Shown: positions 12,101 through 22,735, counted from the stretch's first letter. The stretch is 64,000 nucleotides of DNA from Bryopsis sp. KO-2023 (GCA_030272585.1 BSYQ01000008.1:992001-1056000), one strand, 5' to 3'. Notes: generated from the sequence alone by a model not told the origin. Program-made: numbers and translations.

Positions 12101-13021
12101 TGGCACAAAGACTGCACCACCATTTCCAACTCCACTTATAGAACCTCCCTGAGTTTTTCCTTGGATTGCTTTGTATCATCTGAATGCATGAATCCGGACG
12201 AAATACACTGAATGTTAGCCCTCCAACCCCACATTACAAACAAAAAAAGTCTACCAAAACAATGAGGCACACCACCTCTCCCTCCATGGACTTCAGCAGC
12301 CTCCACCTTTGCATGAGTGTGGTGAGGGACTCTCTCCTGATGCAATTCTCTGGGGCGATGTGCATCATCATGGCGTCAAAAAACTGGTATCGTAGTCAGC
12401 TCCAGCACATGAAAAAAAGGGAAAAAACAAACCTTCAAAAGTTAAAAATTAATGGTGTTGAGAAAACTTCTTTCCATTGTAGGCATTCGGTGGTGGTGCT
12501 TGTGGTTGTGGTGCTTGTGGTTGTGGTGCTTGTGGTTGTGGTGGCGGTGGTGGCTGTGGTGGAGGTTGTGGTGGTGATGTTTTTATTTGTTTGGTCATTT
12601 GGTTGTTTTGGATTTGGTGGTGGTTTAGGCTAGCCAGCCCATGGGTTTGATTGAATCCTTGATGTGCTTATCTTTTAAGCTCCCCTCGATTGCACTGAAA
12701 AGTTGACAGAACATGTACAATGACTAAGTTATCAGCACACCAAAACAGACTCAATAGTTGACAGGCGTCGCACCTCATCATTTAGCACAAAACACACAAC
12801 AGATGCCCGTTTTTAAGAGAAACACATGTACACCCTCCACCGATTTCAGAGCCTTCATTTTCTCCCCGCAAGGGTGGCACTCCAAAAAGAAACCAACCTG
12901 GGAATGATGATCTTTGCTTCGCAATGTCTGCCACGAATTCGTTGAGGAATCTATCCATGAGATCGGCGCTGGCAGCCTTTTTGTTGTTCTCCACTCCTGC
13001 GCTAAGTAACTCCAATCTCTA
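9129..13021 (-). CDS. Unidentified spliced gene, alpha-helical repeat-like (partial model)
   Basis: Several short minus-strand segments look like true exons because they are open, have amphipathic helical composition and are bounded by splice sites. They are 12898-13021 (contains ENNKKAASADLMDRFLNEF), 12307-12383 (FFDAMMMHIAPENCIRRE), 11991-12097 (LATNLHLMEVVMQFATAE), 10839-10931 (VKHKEVVSLMTAVVREEY), about 10540-10666 (EKLIEAKLTALEVLRTLDF) and 9129-9202 (LACLLLNPEKSWGPAIW). A further exon starts at 9041 after an excellent polypyrimidine acceptor and continues to about 8900. An acidic segment on the same strand (10961-11584) probably belongs too. Phases do not join throughout, so exons are missing from my model or parts have decayed. 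The pattern of paired helices suggests a HEAT/ARM-type scaffold, but no family is recognised. The first exon and the stop were not found. Confidence 0.4.
9229..9426. repeat. Three imperfect copies of a 58-base G/T-rich unit
   Basis: The words ttctattctttgttg and ctgtgggtggtgggttggtt appear twice, 58 bases apart, and a third diverged copy follows near 9398. A pyrimidine run separates the second and third copies. The segment lies between candidate exons of the minus-strand gene and is probably intronic. Confidence 0.75.
12484..12580. repeat. Simple tandem repeat, 18-base gtggtgcttgtggttgtg unit
   Basis: About three exact copies followed by diverged gtggtgg steps. It lies in an apparent intron of the minus-strand gene and has no coding signature of its own. 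Confidence 0.85.
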
Positions 13022-14337
13022 CAGCCAAGGTATCACCTCGTTCATCATGAGAGCTCTGTCACTGGAATCCAGGTCCTCATCTGGCAAATTAGAAATCCTA
13101 CAGCACAGGCCAGCAATTCACATCTGTTTGGACTAGGAATCTCCATGTGCTAATCTCCAGCAGGGAAGCAATTTCGACCTACCAGCACGCGAACGCCAGT
13201 ATCACCCCACAACACTCGCTGGGTTCGACAGGGCACCTCACAACCGGCTTCAGCTTCGCCTAATTCCCAGTCGTCGTTGGATACGAAACGACGAAGCAGC
13301 AGCAGCACAACCTTTTCTATACAATAAAAAACAACAGACGTCGCCGAGCGGATGCTCCGTACCACAAGGCGTTCCACATTCGAACCGAATTTTCTTGGTC
13401 AGGTATCGCGAAGTGCGTCAAAAGCACACCTTCGACAGCGATAGCTCCTGTGGAGGCACCTCTTTTAAAGCCACCCTCCAAACCTCGCGACGACGCCTCA
13501 TAAAAGGCTGGGCTCCAGAACAGAGCCACCAACACTATCCTCTTAGCCAGCTTCACTGGCGGGACAATCCGCTGCAGCGGCGCACCCTGCGATCGCAAGC
13601 ACCCGACAGCGGAATCCTCCTCTAAAACACACCAAACAGAAACTCCCTCTAAGACAAGGTTTCGAACTGCCAGCACACGAACGCCAGTATCATACGACAA
13701 CACACCTTGTAGCTCCAGAACAGAGCTCCACGAGATCCACCGTCTCCTCCTCCTTTCGTCGACCTTTCCCTGCCTCTCCGCCTATCCCTGCCTACCTTTT
13801 CTCTCCCTTCCCGAAAAATCCACGAATAGTAACGATTACTCACCACTTTGTTGTTCCTCCTCCCTGAGATCCACAGTCGCTCTTTCCTGCTCGTCGCCCG
13901 CTCTCGTCTGCTCCTCCATGGCGATCCCTTCTTTTTCTCTTCCTTCGCTTCCTGGAAGAGGATCACTCCCCCTCGCGCTTTGTTCCTCCTCCTTGAGATC
14001 CACCGTCCCTCTTCCCTGCTCGTCGCTCGCTCTCGTCTGCTCCATGTCGAATCCTTGGCTTTCTTAGCTTCCTTTCCTTTTTTTCCTTCGCTTCCAAGAC
14101 GAGGACCACTGCCCCTCGCGCTTTGAGGGGCAAGGATATGCGGTCCAGGATTCGTGGGTGGTCGCGTCGGATCCGCGGCTCCCTGGATGACCGACATGGG
14201 CGATGTCAATTTCCCATCGCGCTGCTTGACGAGGATTCGGGGACAGATTTTGTCCGCCGAGCCGTCCCATCCACGAATCCTGTCCCCGCGCTGTCCCCCA
14301 GTCCGACGGTGGCGTCCCCGAAACCGACACAAGTCTA
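13022..14337. other. Repeat-containing intergenic stretch
   Basis: A block near 13175-13215 (ccagcacgcgaacgccagtatca) is repeated near 13672-13715. Between 13845 and 14125 a roughly 134-base unit occurs twice; landmarks are gagatccac, ctctcgtctgctcc and ccctcgcgctttg. The minus strand is open for 247 codons across this region and reads as Arg/Glu/Ser-rich repeats. I regard that as a by-product of the duplication because it has no domain and ends in unrelated sequence. Confidence 0.5.
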
Positions 14338-14765
14338 CCATTTGGGATGCGAAAAGTTCGTCAGTCGTGCTCTGAATTTTTGGCTGAAACAATGGGGGAT
14401 GAAGGGACTGAGGATGCTGAGTTGGCAGAAGGAGTAAATGGTCTGGAATGTGTTATTATTTTTAAGATATTCACTACAAATTGGGAAATGATGTGAGGAT
14501 TGTTCTATGGATTGTTCTGTGATATTCACTGACAGCGTGAATACCCTTCTTTATGATCAACTTCGTCCCCAAAGGAAAAGCTTCAGCATTCTTTAAACGA
14601 AACAGCCCAGAATGAACACAGGCTGTTACCATAACTGTTGCTGTTACAGACTCTCAGCACTCAGGGAAGGAATCTAAAAAGCAAAAGCTCGTTTTCTGGG
14701 CACACACGTTGGGACCGCCAGAAACCGGTCCCGACTCCGGTCAACTCTCGGCACACTCCAATCTG
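14338..14765 (-). repeat. Dispersed repeat, copy 1 (inverted partner at 49.76-50.25 kb)
   Basis: Read on the minus strand this segment matches 49763-50253 almost throughout. Shared words are gattggagtgtgccgagag, gctgagagtctgtaacagc, aaagaatgctgaagctttt, gtcagtgaatatcacagaa and cagccaaaaattcagagca. Copy 2 is a little longer through small internal expansions of taacag-type steps. No protein is conserved, so it is a non-coding dispersed element of unknown class. Confidence 0.85.
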
Positions 14766-15593
14766 CTTCAATTTTCAGGTTCTTCCATCATTGTTGCAGG
14801 AAGTAGCGTGACGAATCCTTGGCCTTACTTGCTATTCGATACCATGCTTGAAATCAATATGAACGATGAAAAAATATTTTCACGCACTTCAGTTGGGCCA
14901 AAGCGCCGCCACATGTAGGAATATTAAATTTATAAATAAAAAATAAATTATTCCAAACTACCCACATCAGTGATGGACAACACAGAAAACACTGGACTGG
15001 ACAAGTGCAACATATCCTTTACCTTTGACAGTGCAACATATCCTTACAATATCACCAAGGCGGAACCAATATTTTCACTACAAAGTTCGAATCGTCAAAA
15101 CTACTTACAGCACTATAGTAGAAAACAAAAAGGAAGAAAAGCTAAAAAAAAAACACCCCTTGCATTGGTAACACCTGAACTAAAAAATGTGACAACACAT
15201 TTTGAATTTTTGTTCAGGAATACAAGATCACGAATATCTGGTCCAGAGAAAACCACCAAGCTTTTGTTTGACCTGCTGGACTTTAAACAGAATTTTGCTT
15301 TTCTTCCAAGAAAAAAAAAAAAAACTGAAAAGAAATAGAAAAAAAATAACCCAAACACCACACTTGTATGTACGCCAAGTGTTACTTGAAAAAAGTGGTT
15401 AATGTCCAAAAATGGCGAGCGGTGGGTCCACTCACTTTCAAAAATACATGTCTAATAATACTATGTTGCAAGCATGTGTCGTTTTCATGGCAGGTACTGA
15501 TAAATGAGATCACTGGATCGCACAGCAACCTGACTGAAAATCGTAAATTTCTGTACCAAGGGGCTCCACAGCATTGGTTTTGATTTTCAAAAG
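14766..15593. other. A/T-rich intergenic stretch
   Basis: This lies downstream of the first trypsin-like gene (which runs leftward to 15594). Open frames on both strands overlap an A-rich tract at 15308-15345. I see no exon that I can support. Confidence 0.4.
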
Positions 15594-16759
15594 TTATGGA
15601 AGCCGCTGGCATTTTGTGCAGCCATCAGGGCGGTAGGCTCCAAAAACATATTGGCAACAAACTATCCAGACGAAAAACACACATACACACCGTAAAAAAA
15701 AACGAAATTTTGGCTTCACTGAAAACTTTGCTTTGGTTCCAAATAAATGACCTCATATAACGTTTATGGAGCACAATAGCTCCTGTGTCGTAAAAGGATT
15801 GACCAACGAGGAAGCAATGGACAGTCAATTTTCTCACTTTTTTCATCAGCTGGCTCACTCTTTTCTGGATCCTCTGTCTGCAGACACACAGGAGCAGAAA
15901 AAAAAAAACATGTCAATAATCAGGTGCAACCCGATCACCTGGAAAAAACCAAAAAAGTCTGAAATCGGGAAGCCCCCCCAAAAAGCACCTTTCCGTCCGT
16001 CCCCAGGATTTCTGTTATCCACTGGTGAACCCGCGCCACGTTGGAATATACTCCCGGGTAATCGCCACCGCAGCCTATCCCAAACGAAGCCAACCCCGCC
16101 AATTTCCGATTTATCAAGACAGGAGACCCCGATGAACACATATCCTTCCCAGGTCCCCCAGCGCACACCATATCCTCCTTGATGTCCACCCTTTTGTATT
16201 GTGCGTCGCACACACTGCGGGGAACCAGCGGAAGTTCGACTTTAAGAAGCCGTTCCGTGAAAGAACTCCTGCTCCTGATTCTGTCCCACCCTACAGCCAC
16301 CCCATCACCACATGGCGATCCTTCCTGGAAGCATTTTTCGTCTTTGTGGATCTCGACCGGCTGGTGTTTGGACTCCCCATCCAACACCAGCAACGCGAAA
16401 TCGAAACCATAAACCCCACGCACGCTCCCAAAGAAGGGGTGCACGATAGCTTCCTTGACTTCGAAACGTTCGAAGCGCGTTTCGTCCGCCCCCGTCAGCA
16501 TGAATCTATTTATATCGACGGCAAGTGCTGGTTTGCGTCCGCCTCGACGGATCAACGATGTTGAGCACCACCCTGTGGTTAGGACGACGTTTTGTGCTAC
16601 CAGCACACCTCCACAAACGTGCCCGCCTGGATGTTTTCTGGTTCGGGGGGCTCTTATGGAGGCGATGAACGGGAATTCACCAGGCTCCGATTCTGTGCCG
16701 CCGATCGGTTGCGCCGCCGGAATCCAAAACAACACCAGTGCGATTCCCAGTAACCTCAT
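15594..16759 (-). CDS. Secreted trypsin-fold protein without catalytic His (S1A homologue, copy 1)
   Basis: The model has three exons: 15989-16759, 15859-15877 (19 bases) and 15594-15661, with phases 0 and 1, giving 285 residues. The start ATG at 16759 opens a signal peptide (MRLLGIALVLFWIPAA), and then IGGTES resembles the mature trypsin N-terminus. The body is an S1 protease fold. In place of TAAHC it has TTGWC (His57 to Trp). The Asp of DFALLVLD is kept, and the GDSGGP loop is replaced by CSSGSP. It should therefore not be a normal protease. The last two exons add a tail with the pattern VFGAxRPxGCxKC that is shared with copy 2. Non-catalytic S1 homologues act as binding proteins in other eukaryotes (for example glucanase inhibitors of oomycetes); a similar role here is inference. 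It is divergent from the lipase gene across about 405 bases. Confidence 0.85.
16289..16402 (-). repeat. Gene-conversion-like tract, donor or acceptor in copy 1
   Basis: This 114-base stretch is identical to 21438-21551 except for one base (a to g, cccatcac/cccatcgc), whereas the flanking parts of the two genes are clearly diverged. It encodes the part from the catalytic-Asp motif DFALLVLDGESKH to GDGVAVG. Confidence 0.85.
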
Positions 16760-17164
16760 TCTCAGAAACGCCTCCCCAACAAGCCGCAACGATTCTCACA
16801 AGCAGCGTTGGGAAGAAAGAAAAGCGTTCCTTTTCCTCGGACACTGAAGAAACGTGGTGGGCTTTGTTCGTTGGTCGCAAAGTCACTTCAATTCTGGACT
16901 TCGTGAAAGAGGGGTCAGTTGCCAGAATTTCGTCTGCTTGGACAACTGCGGGATTGAATCGCTTTTTTGGGGGGAAATGAGACCTAGCTGCGGAATGGGC
17001 GAGCCCATCAAGAAACTGCACGCTGGCATTTTTTCTTTTGAGGATCGTTATTCGCTTTCTTCACAATTCATGTTTGCGAACGTCCTCTCCCCGAATCGAG
17101 ATCTGGAACTCCTGGCGCAAACTACGAAGGTGCTGGTGCTGCCTGCATTCTCAAGAATCGCTGC

Positions 17165-19576
17165 ATGGAGCAAGAAATCGTCGGACACACGCTCTACGAC
17201 GTTGTCCCCGATTCATCAGACGCCCGGGTGCCTGACGGCGGTCTGCGACAGCCTTTGCTGAGATGTAGTCCCAGTCTTGGCCGTTCGGCACCGGCACACC
17301 AAAACGAAGTGTCCAAAGACGTCATTTTGCAGTCGGAGCTGGCGTCAGAAGGGGCAATCAAATGGCTGTTGTGTGCGGTGTACGTTTCGGTGGCTGTAGG
17401 GACCACGGTCCTGGTCGGTCTGGCTGTTATGAAGATGAAGGTTTCTACTACGCTGGATTCTCTGGAGGCTTGGGAGACGTACGTTCAGGTGAACGTCGCC
17501 GTCGCGTCGCTGGACACGCTCGCGATGTTCGTCGCAACGAGCTTCTACGTGATTCGCGTGGTCCAGGTCGCTCGTCGAGGTCTTCGGTGGAGTCTACGGA
17601 GGAAACATGAGGCCACTCTCCAGGGAATCCTGTTCGTTTCACACACCTTGAACTGCCTCTTTTACCTCGTGGCGAACGTTTTGGTGTTGCGCAACAAAGA
17701 CGTCGTCTTGACGCCTACGTTTTTCTGGTTGGGCGTCGGGCGGGACTCCATGTGGAACACCATTTTCCTGATTTTCGTGCTAAAATCACGCTCCCTGAAC
17801 CTGTTGCTGAACGACGATAATCGTCCTGGGGGGGGAAATGATGCCATCTTGCTGGATAGGTTTTGGTTATCAAACTGGTGGGTGTTCCTCATTTGGGTGG
17901 TTCTGGAGGCAATCTTTGCTGTGTCCATGTACCTTTGTCATTTCAAGCCTGAGTTGCTGTTCGGGGAGGAAGATTTGAGTCCAAAACAGGTTATGTGCAA
18001 CATGTCCCCCACAATCGTTGTGCTGGTCGGCACATTGACCGGCATTTTTGGATTTTATCACATTCTGGGGACTTATTTCATATATCGAGGTTACAAACAG
18101 CTGACTAAGAAGCCGTACCATAAATATCGAGGGATGAATGTTCAGTTAAGGTATCATTTTCTGTGTTCGGGGACGGTGGGGGATTTGGTTGCATTCTCCT
18201 TCCTGTTTTTGTTTTGGCTTCGGTATGACTCATGCGCAACTGGGATTTTGACCATGTTTGGTATCTTGCCTTGTCAATTCGTCATGACGGTTTTGGCTGT
18301 GGTGATGTGCATTCTGGATATGCCAGTGGAGCCTGGGAAAAGATTGACTCTGGCAGTCCATCCAAACCCACTGGTCTGGCGAGAGGAGCAAAAGGATTGC
18401 TTAGGGAAGGATGCTGATTTCGGTGGGACTGATGCCCCTCCATTCTGTTTTGAAACATCGCTGAAGCTATGGTATTGGAGTTTGGTGGTGTATTTCTTCG
18501 ATCCGGCCACTGAGAAGTGCGTTCATCCAAACCACCCAGAGCTGTCGTTCGATCAGGCAATGGCGATGTACGATTTGGACCACTACGAGAACATCGTGGA
18601 GGAAACCTGCGACACGAATGTGTTTGTCGCATGGAACGATGCAACCATTTTGATTTGCTTTCGAGGGACGTACAGCGCCAGCAATGTTTGCACAGATCTC
18701 CAGCTGTGGAGGGTGCCCCATTTCCCGAAAAGGTCCAGCAATTTCATGCGCACCCACCCCCTGGTTCACAGGGGGTTCATCAAGAGCTGGAAGGCACTCA
18801 ACGATCGAATCATCGCCAAGGTCGACAAAATCATGGATTCGGGTGGCTTTGACGTGGGGAATGCACGAGTGCTGGTGACGGGGCATTCGTTGGGGGGTGC
18901 CTTGGCAGTCCTGGCTTCGCTTGACATGGCTGTGCACTGTGGAATTGACAAACGCAGGATCACATGCTATACTTATGGGGCCCCTCGAGTTGGGAACCGC
19001 ACGTTTGTTTCGGAGTATAATTCTATGGTGCCTGACACTTGGCAGGTGGTCAATGATGAGGATGTGGTACCACGGGTTCCCAAATTCCTGAAGTTTTTCA
19101 AGCATGTCGGGCATAAGGTCATCATCAACGGGGTTGGGGATTTGATCGTGAAGCCCCACATGGTGGAGGTGTCGCTGTACAAAATGTTCACCTTCTTCAA
19201 ACGATCGTCCTCCCTCATTCAGCATTCGTTGTTCGACTACCAGAAATCGTATGTTGCGATTTGCAAGGGTCAATTTGTCGAGGGGAAGGCGATGGAGGGT
19301 GGCATGGAAGCTCTGTCGATAATGTTTGAGGAGAATGAGGGGTTGTTGGCAAGGTCGCTAGGGGTGGAGTTGAGCAAGCTTCAAACATTGGAGTGCTTGG
19401 GTGGTGGTGGTGTTGGGTCGATTGAAGAAGCAAAAGGAAAGCGGGAGAGGTGCAGGGTGGTCCTTCGGAGATTAGTAATGGAAGCCTGGGGTTTTGTGAC
19501 TTGTTCAAGGTTGCCAGCAAGTGGTGGTCCGGAGTGGTACAGTATCGACAGTGTTGATGTTTCTGATACAGTGTAA
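17165..19576 (+). CDS. Membrane-anchored class 3 (triacylglycerol/DAG-type) lipase, intronless
   Basis: A single exon encodes 803 residues. The N-terminal half holds seven or eight hydrophobic helices (about residues 66-90, 106-133, 154-175, 190-205, 240-260, 281-307, 335-356, 362-388). The C-terminal half is a Lipase_3 domain with the nucleophile elbow GHSLGG (Ser575), the acidic residue in NDEDVVPRVP (Asp633) and a His in FKHVGH (647 or 650). The oxyanion-side motif is seen as ILICFRGT. Lipases of this type hydrolyse acylglycerols or lysophospholipids at membranes, and animal DAG lipases also combine membrane helices with a Lipase_3 domain. The substrate here is not known. Lack of introns over 2.4 kb contrasts with the intron-dense neighbours. 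Frames upstream of the ATG show no continuing homology, so I keep this start. Confidence 0.92.
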   Translation: MEQEIVGHTLYDVVPDSSDARVPDGGLRQPLLRCSPSLGRSAPAHQNEVSKDVILQSELASEGAIKWLLCAVYVSVAVGTTVLVGLAVMKMKVSTTLDSLEAWETYVQVNVAVASLDTLAMFVATSFYVIRVVQVARRGLRWSLRRKHEATLQGILFVSHTLNCLFYLVANVLVLRNKDVVLTPTFFWLGVGRDSMWNTIFLIFVLKSRSLNLLLNDDNRPGGGNDAILLDRFWLSNWWVFLIWVVLEAIFAVSMYLCHFKPELLFGEEDLSPKQVMCNMSPTIVVLVGTLTGIFGFYHILGTYFIYRGYKQLTKKPYHKYRGMNVQLRYHFLCSGTVGDLVAFSFLFLFWLRYDSCATGILTMFGILPCQFVMTVLAVVMCILDMPVEPGKRLTLAVHPNPLVWREEQKDCLGKDADFGGTDAPPFCFETSLKLWYWSLVVYFFDPATEKCVHPNHPELSFDQAMAMYDLDHYENIVEETCDTNVFVAWNDATILICFRGTYSASNVCTDLQLWRVPHFPKRSSNFMRTHPLVHRGFIKSWKALNDRIIAKVDKIMDSGGFDVGNARVLVTGHSLGGALAVLASLDMAVHCGIDKRRITCYTYGAPRVGNRTFVSEYNSMVPDTWQVVNDEDVVPRVPKFLKFFKHVGHKVIINGVGDLIVKPHMVEVSLYKMFTFFKRSSSLIQHSLFDYQKSYVAICKGQFVEGKAMEGGMEALSIMFEENEGLLARSLGVELSKLQTLECLGGGGVGSIEEAKGKRERCRVVLRRLVMEAWGFVTCSRLPASGGPEWYSIDSVDVSDTV

Positions 19577-20277
19577 TCCGGGCCGAGGCAGGGTGACACT
19601 GTTAGACTATGTGTAGAATTCATTCCTTTTTGAAATTAATTATTTCTTAGAGTAGAGGATGGCTTTTGTAGGATTCATATAATTGTGGAAGACTCCAGAA
19701 AAGCAGATTTTGCACAGATTCAGTGTTGCTAAAATAGTGCTGATAATCGATGGGGGGGAGGATATGGATGCTGAGGAGGACTGCTGAATGTCGGTTTTTT
19801 GGGGGGTGTTGCACTAGTGGGAATCAAACACCCCATCATAACAATGATCACCACTCACAATTCAAAAAACAATCTAAAGACTGGACAGCATTAACCAGTA
19901 CCAAACTGAAAAATCCAAAAAACAATCAATAACTGAGGAAGCTGTGGCAATCTTCATGAAAATTGACAATGCAAAAGAAGAAAGAAAGAAGCCACACAGA
20001 AAGCTTCATGAACAATATACGAAAAGTAATATCTTGCAAAAAAGAAAACCAGTTCAAAAAAAAAGTAACAAAATTTGATGCCGAGCATCTTATCTAAATC
20101 GAGATCTTGAATAAAACAACCCCACCTTTTTTTCCCTTGATCTTTTCACAAAAATAGTTGCTGGCTACTTTTGCTGACCATTGTTGGGATAAAAAATAAT
20201 AAACACACTGCGACAATGTCAAAAGGGGGGGGGGGGGGGTGCTCACAAGTTGAATTTCTTGAGAAAATTCAAAATCG
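19577..20277. other. Intergenic, convergent 3' ends
   Basis: This lies between the stop of the lipase gene and the stop of the second trypsin-like gene, which run toward each other. A-rich and G-rich runs occur (for example a long G run near 20226-20239). No gene is seen. Confidence 0.5.
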
Positions 20278-21917
20278 CTAGCATTTTTTGCAGCCTGCGG
20301 GGCGATCGGCTCCAAATACCGTAACACAACACTCTGACGAAAAACACATGCACAAAAGCAAACACAGTTTCTTAGTTGGAGTTTAAATGAAGTTCTTTTC
20401 AATAAATATAGATATATAAACAAAAGGATGCTGGATATTTGGCGGCAGCCAACCAGAAACAAAAAGGATCAAAGGATGAACAAAAAAAAAAAAGATTCAC
20501 AATATAAGCATGGAAAACAGGTCTCCGCATGGAGAAATTCTTTTGACCAACCCTGTAAACAAATAGAATTTTTCAAAACTGAATTCCTAAAAAACAAGGG
20601 ACGCTTTCAAACTCAATCATATTCTCGTTTTTTAAATAAATATGCAACTTTGCATACTGAATTTCAGGATTCAGTTCTCTCCAAACAAAGTTTCCAGAAT
20701 ACGATTTCGATGGCTTCCAAAAGGAGTCCATATTTTTTTCTTTTTTTTTCGTGTTTAATGAAGACTATCTTCCACAATTATTTTAATTACTTTTTTATAA
20801 ACATTGCCACAGAAGCCTTACCTTTGCTTGCATCCGTCTGCAAACACCAAACAAGCAAAAAAAAAATGTGTCAGTTGTCGATTCTTGGCAAAGATCACAG
20901 AAAAAAAATGCATGTTTGGATATAAGCATTTGCCTCTATAACGCCCAAAAAAACCAGTCTAATGATAAAAGACATACGCCCACGTTTCTGTTGCAACAAT
21001 AAATACATCCTGGGCAAGAAACCTCAGAAATCAAATTAAAAACAAACTTCAAGTTATTATATCTCCACCCTTTCCCAGGCATACAACAAAGCCGCCCCCA
21101 CGCATAAAGGAAAATGAACTCACCTCTTCCTCCTCCTCCTTTATCTTCTCAAGGCTTTCCTCGATCCAGTCTTGAACATGTGCCACATTCGCATAAACGC
21201 CAGGATGCTCCCGACCGCAGCCCAGCCCCCAAGAAGACAACCCCGCTAATTTACCCTCCACGAAAAGGGGAGCACCCCCAGAACAAATATCTTTGCCAAC
21301 TCCCCCAGCGCACACCATATCGTCCGCGATTTCGATCTCGGTGAATGTTGCGTTGCACTCGCTGCGGGGTACCAACGGGACTTCAACTTTATGGAGTTTT
21401 TCTGACAGCGAAAACCGATTGCCGGGCTCGAGAAGATCCCTACAGCCACCCCATCGCCACATGGCGATCCTTCCTGGAAGCATTTTTCGTCTTTGTGGAT
21501 CTCGACCGGCTGGTGTTTGGACTCCCCATCCAACACCAGCAACGCGAAATCAAACCATGTCACCCCGGTCTGTTTTTCTTGACGGAATCGGGGATGGAAT
21601 ATCGGTTCCCCAAGCGATTTAAACGATTCGAAACGCCCCTCGTCGTTTCCATCCCTCATGAATCGATTGATATGCACGACGGTTTCTCCTTGGCGTATCC
21701 TGCTATTTTGGATACACGCGCCTGATGTGAGGATCACGCTCTTTGCGACGAGGACACCGTTGCAGAAATGCTTGTTAGCCAGCCGCCGCGTCCTCGCTGT
21801 TTTAGGATATCTGAGGGAGACCACGGCCGGAAATTCACCAGGTTCGACTGGTTGGCCGCCCACCGATTCCGCCGGCGGCACCCCAATCCACAACAACAAG
21901 AGTGCGAGCAATAGCAT
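20278..21917 (-). pseudogene. Trypsin-fold protein lacking His and Ser, with a frameshift (S1A homologue, copy 2)
   Basis: The exons parallel copy 1: 21124-21917, 20822-20837 (16 bases) and 20278-20333. A signal peptide (MLLLALLLLWIGVPPAES) precedes VGGQPVEPGEFP. TAAHC reads TSGAC (His57 lost), DFALLVLD is kept, and GDSGGP reads CSGGAP (Ser195 to Gly), so catalysis is impossible. Four bases are missing just after GDGVAVG compared with copy 1 (expected gggtggga, seen ggga near 21434-21438). This shifts the frame, which continues as DLLEPGNRFSLSEKLHKVE. With that gap restored the length would be about 289 residues. The donor after the Glu run (gaggtgagt) is strong, and the tail exon again ends in VFGAxRPxGCxKC. 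Either this is a young pseudogene or the gap is an assembly error, because the rest is intact. Confidence 0.8.
21438..21551 (-). repeat. Gene-conversion-like tract in copy 2
   Basis: This is the partner of 16289-16402. Its low-coordinate edge (the downstream edge in gene orientation) coincides with the four-base gap that shifts the frame of copy 2. Confidence 0.85.
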
Positions 21918-22735
21918 TCTCGAAAACGCCTGCCCAACACAAACGCAACTTTGTCCCTAACGCACGTAAGGTTTCCAGAAGGGAAAGAGGAGCGTTAAGG
22001 AGATGAGCAACGAGCACAGTTTCTGAACTTTCCCACCAATTGTGTCGATGAACACGATTTTGTCCTCCAGCAGGCTGCTTGGTGGCTTGCGTCACCCGAC
22101 CGCTTTAAGAATGGTTGTAGTTGCTGAAAACGCCAAGAGGTCACGTATCAGGGTGGGACATGGTCATCGCACACCCCAAATCCTCCAAGGTTGGCGTTGG
22201 CGTTCTGGGGTCCTTTGCGACAATATCAGGGCAGCTGGTGGGAATTTGTTATGGGCTCACTTTCGTAAAAAAGCGAAAGAAAAAGAATGGGGGCCAAGGA
22301 AGGGAGGGGTGTATTTTTGCAAAAATATTTTACATGTAGCAGATGCTTCCTGGTGGAAGCAACCCCCCCCCCCCCCCTCCAGAACAAATAAACCGACATG
22401 TTTCTCAACACATTTTGTCTATGTAATATGCTCTCAGCTTTGCACAACAACATATGACAGACTCATTCGACAACAGAAGTTACACCTTATCCAACTCCAT
22501 CAGAAAACCTGTGAAAAAACATGCTAAAGAGTTTTGATTCCCCCGTCCCCCCCCAACCGAGCTCTTCCTCATCCAGCTTCACACCACCCTCTTACAAAAC
22601 CGTGCATTCAGATATCAAAAAGCAAAAATACTCCAACCGACCATCCCAACATCATTGTTTTTTCCTCTTTTCCTTCTTTCAGCTCCCCCTCCCCCCATTT
22701 TTCTTTTAATCTTGTCGGGTCGGTTTTTTCATCCA
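21918..22735. other. Intergenic between trypsin-like copy 2 and the charged-protein gene
   Basis: This holds the putative promoter side of copy 2 (just above 21917) and the 3' flank of the gene ending at 22736. A run of C occurs at about 22363-22378. A 161-codon plus-strand frame at 22042-22527 has no recognisable domain and I do not call it a gene. Confidence 0.45.

Noticed and set aside
13649-14392. A 247-codon minus-strand Arg/Glu-rich frame
   Set aside because: It follows from a duplicated 134-base unit and extends into a non-coding dispersed repeat. It is not a credible protein.
20428-20925. A 165-codon plus-strand open frame between the tail exons of trypsin-like copy 2
   Set aside because: It is A/T-rich, Lys/Phe/Ser-rich and lies antisense to an intron and tiny exon of a better supported gene. 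There is no domain.
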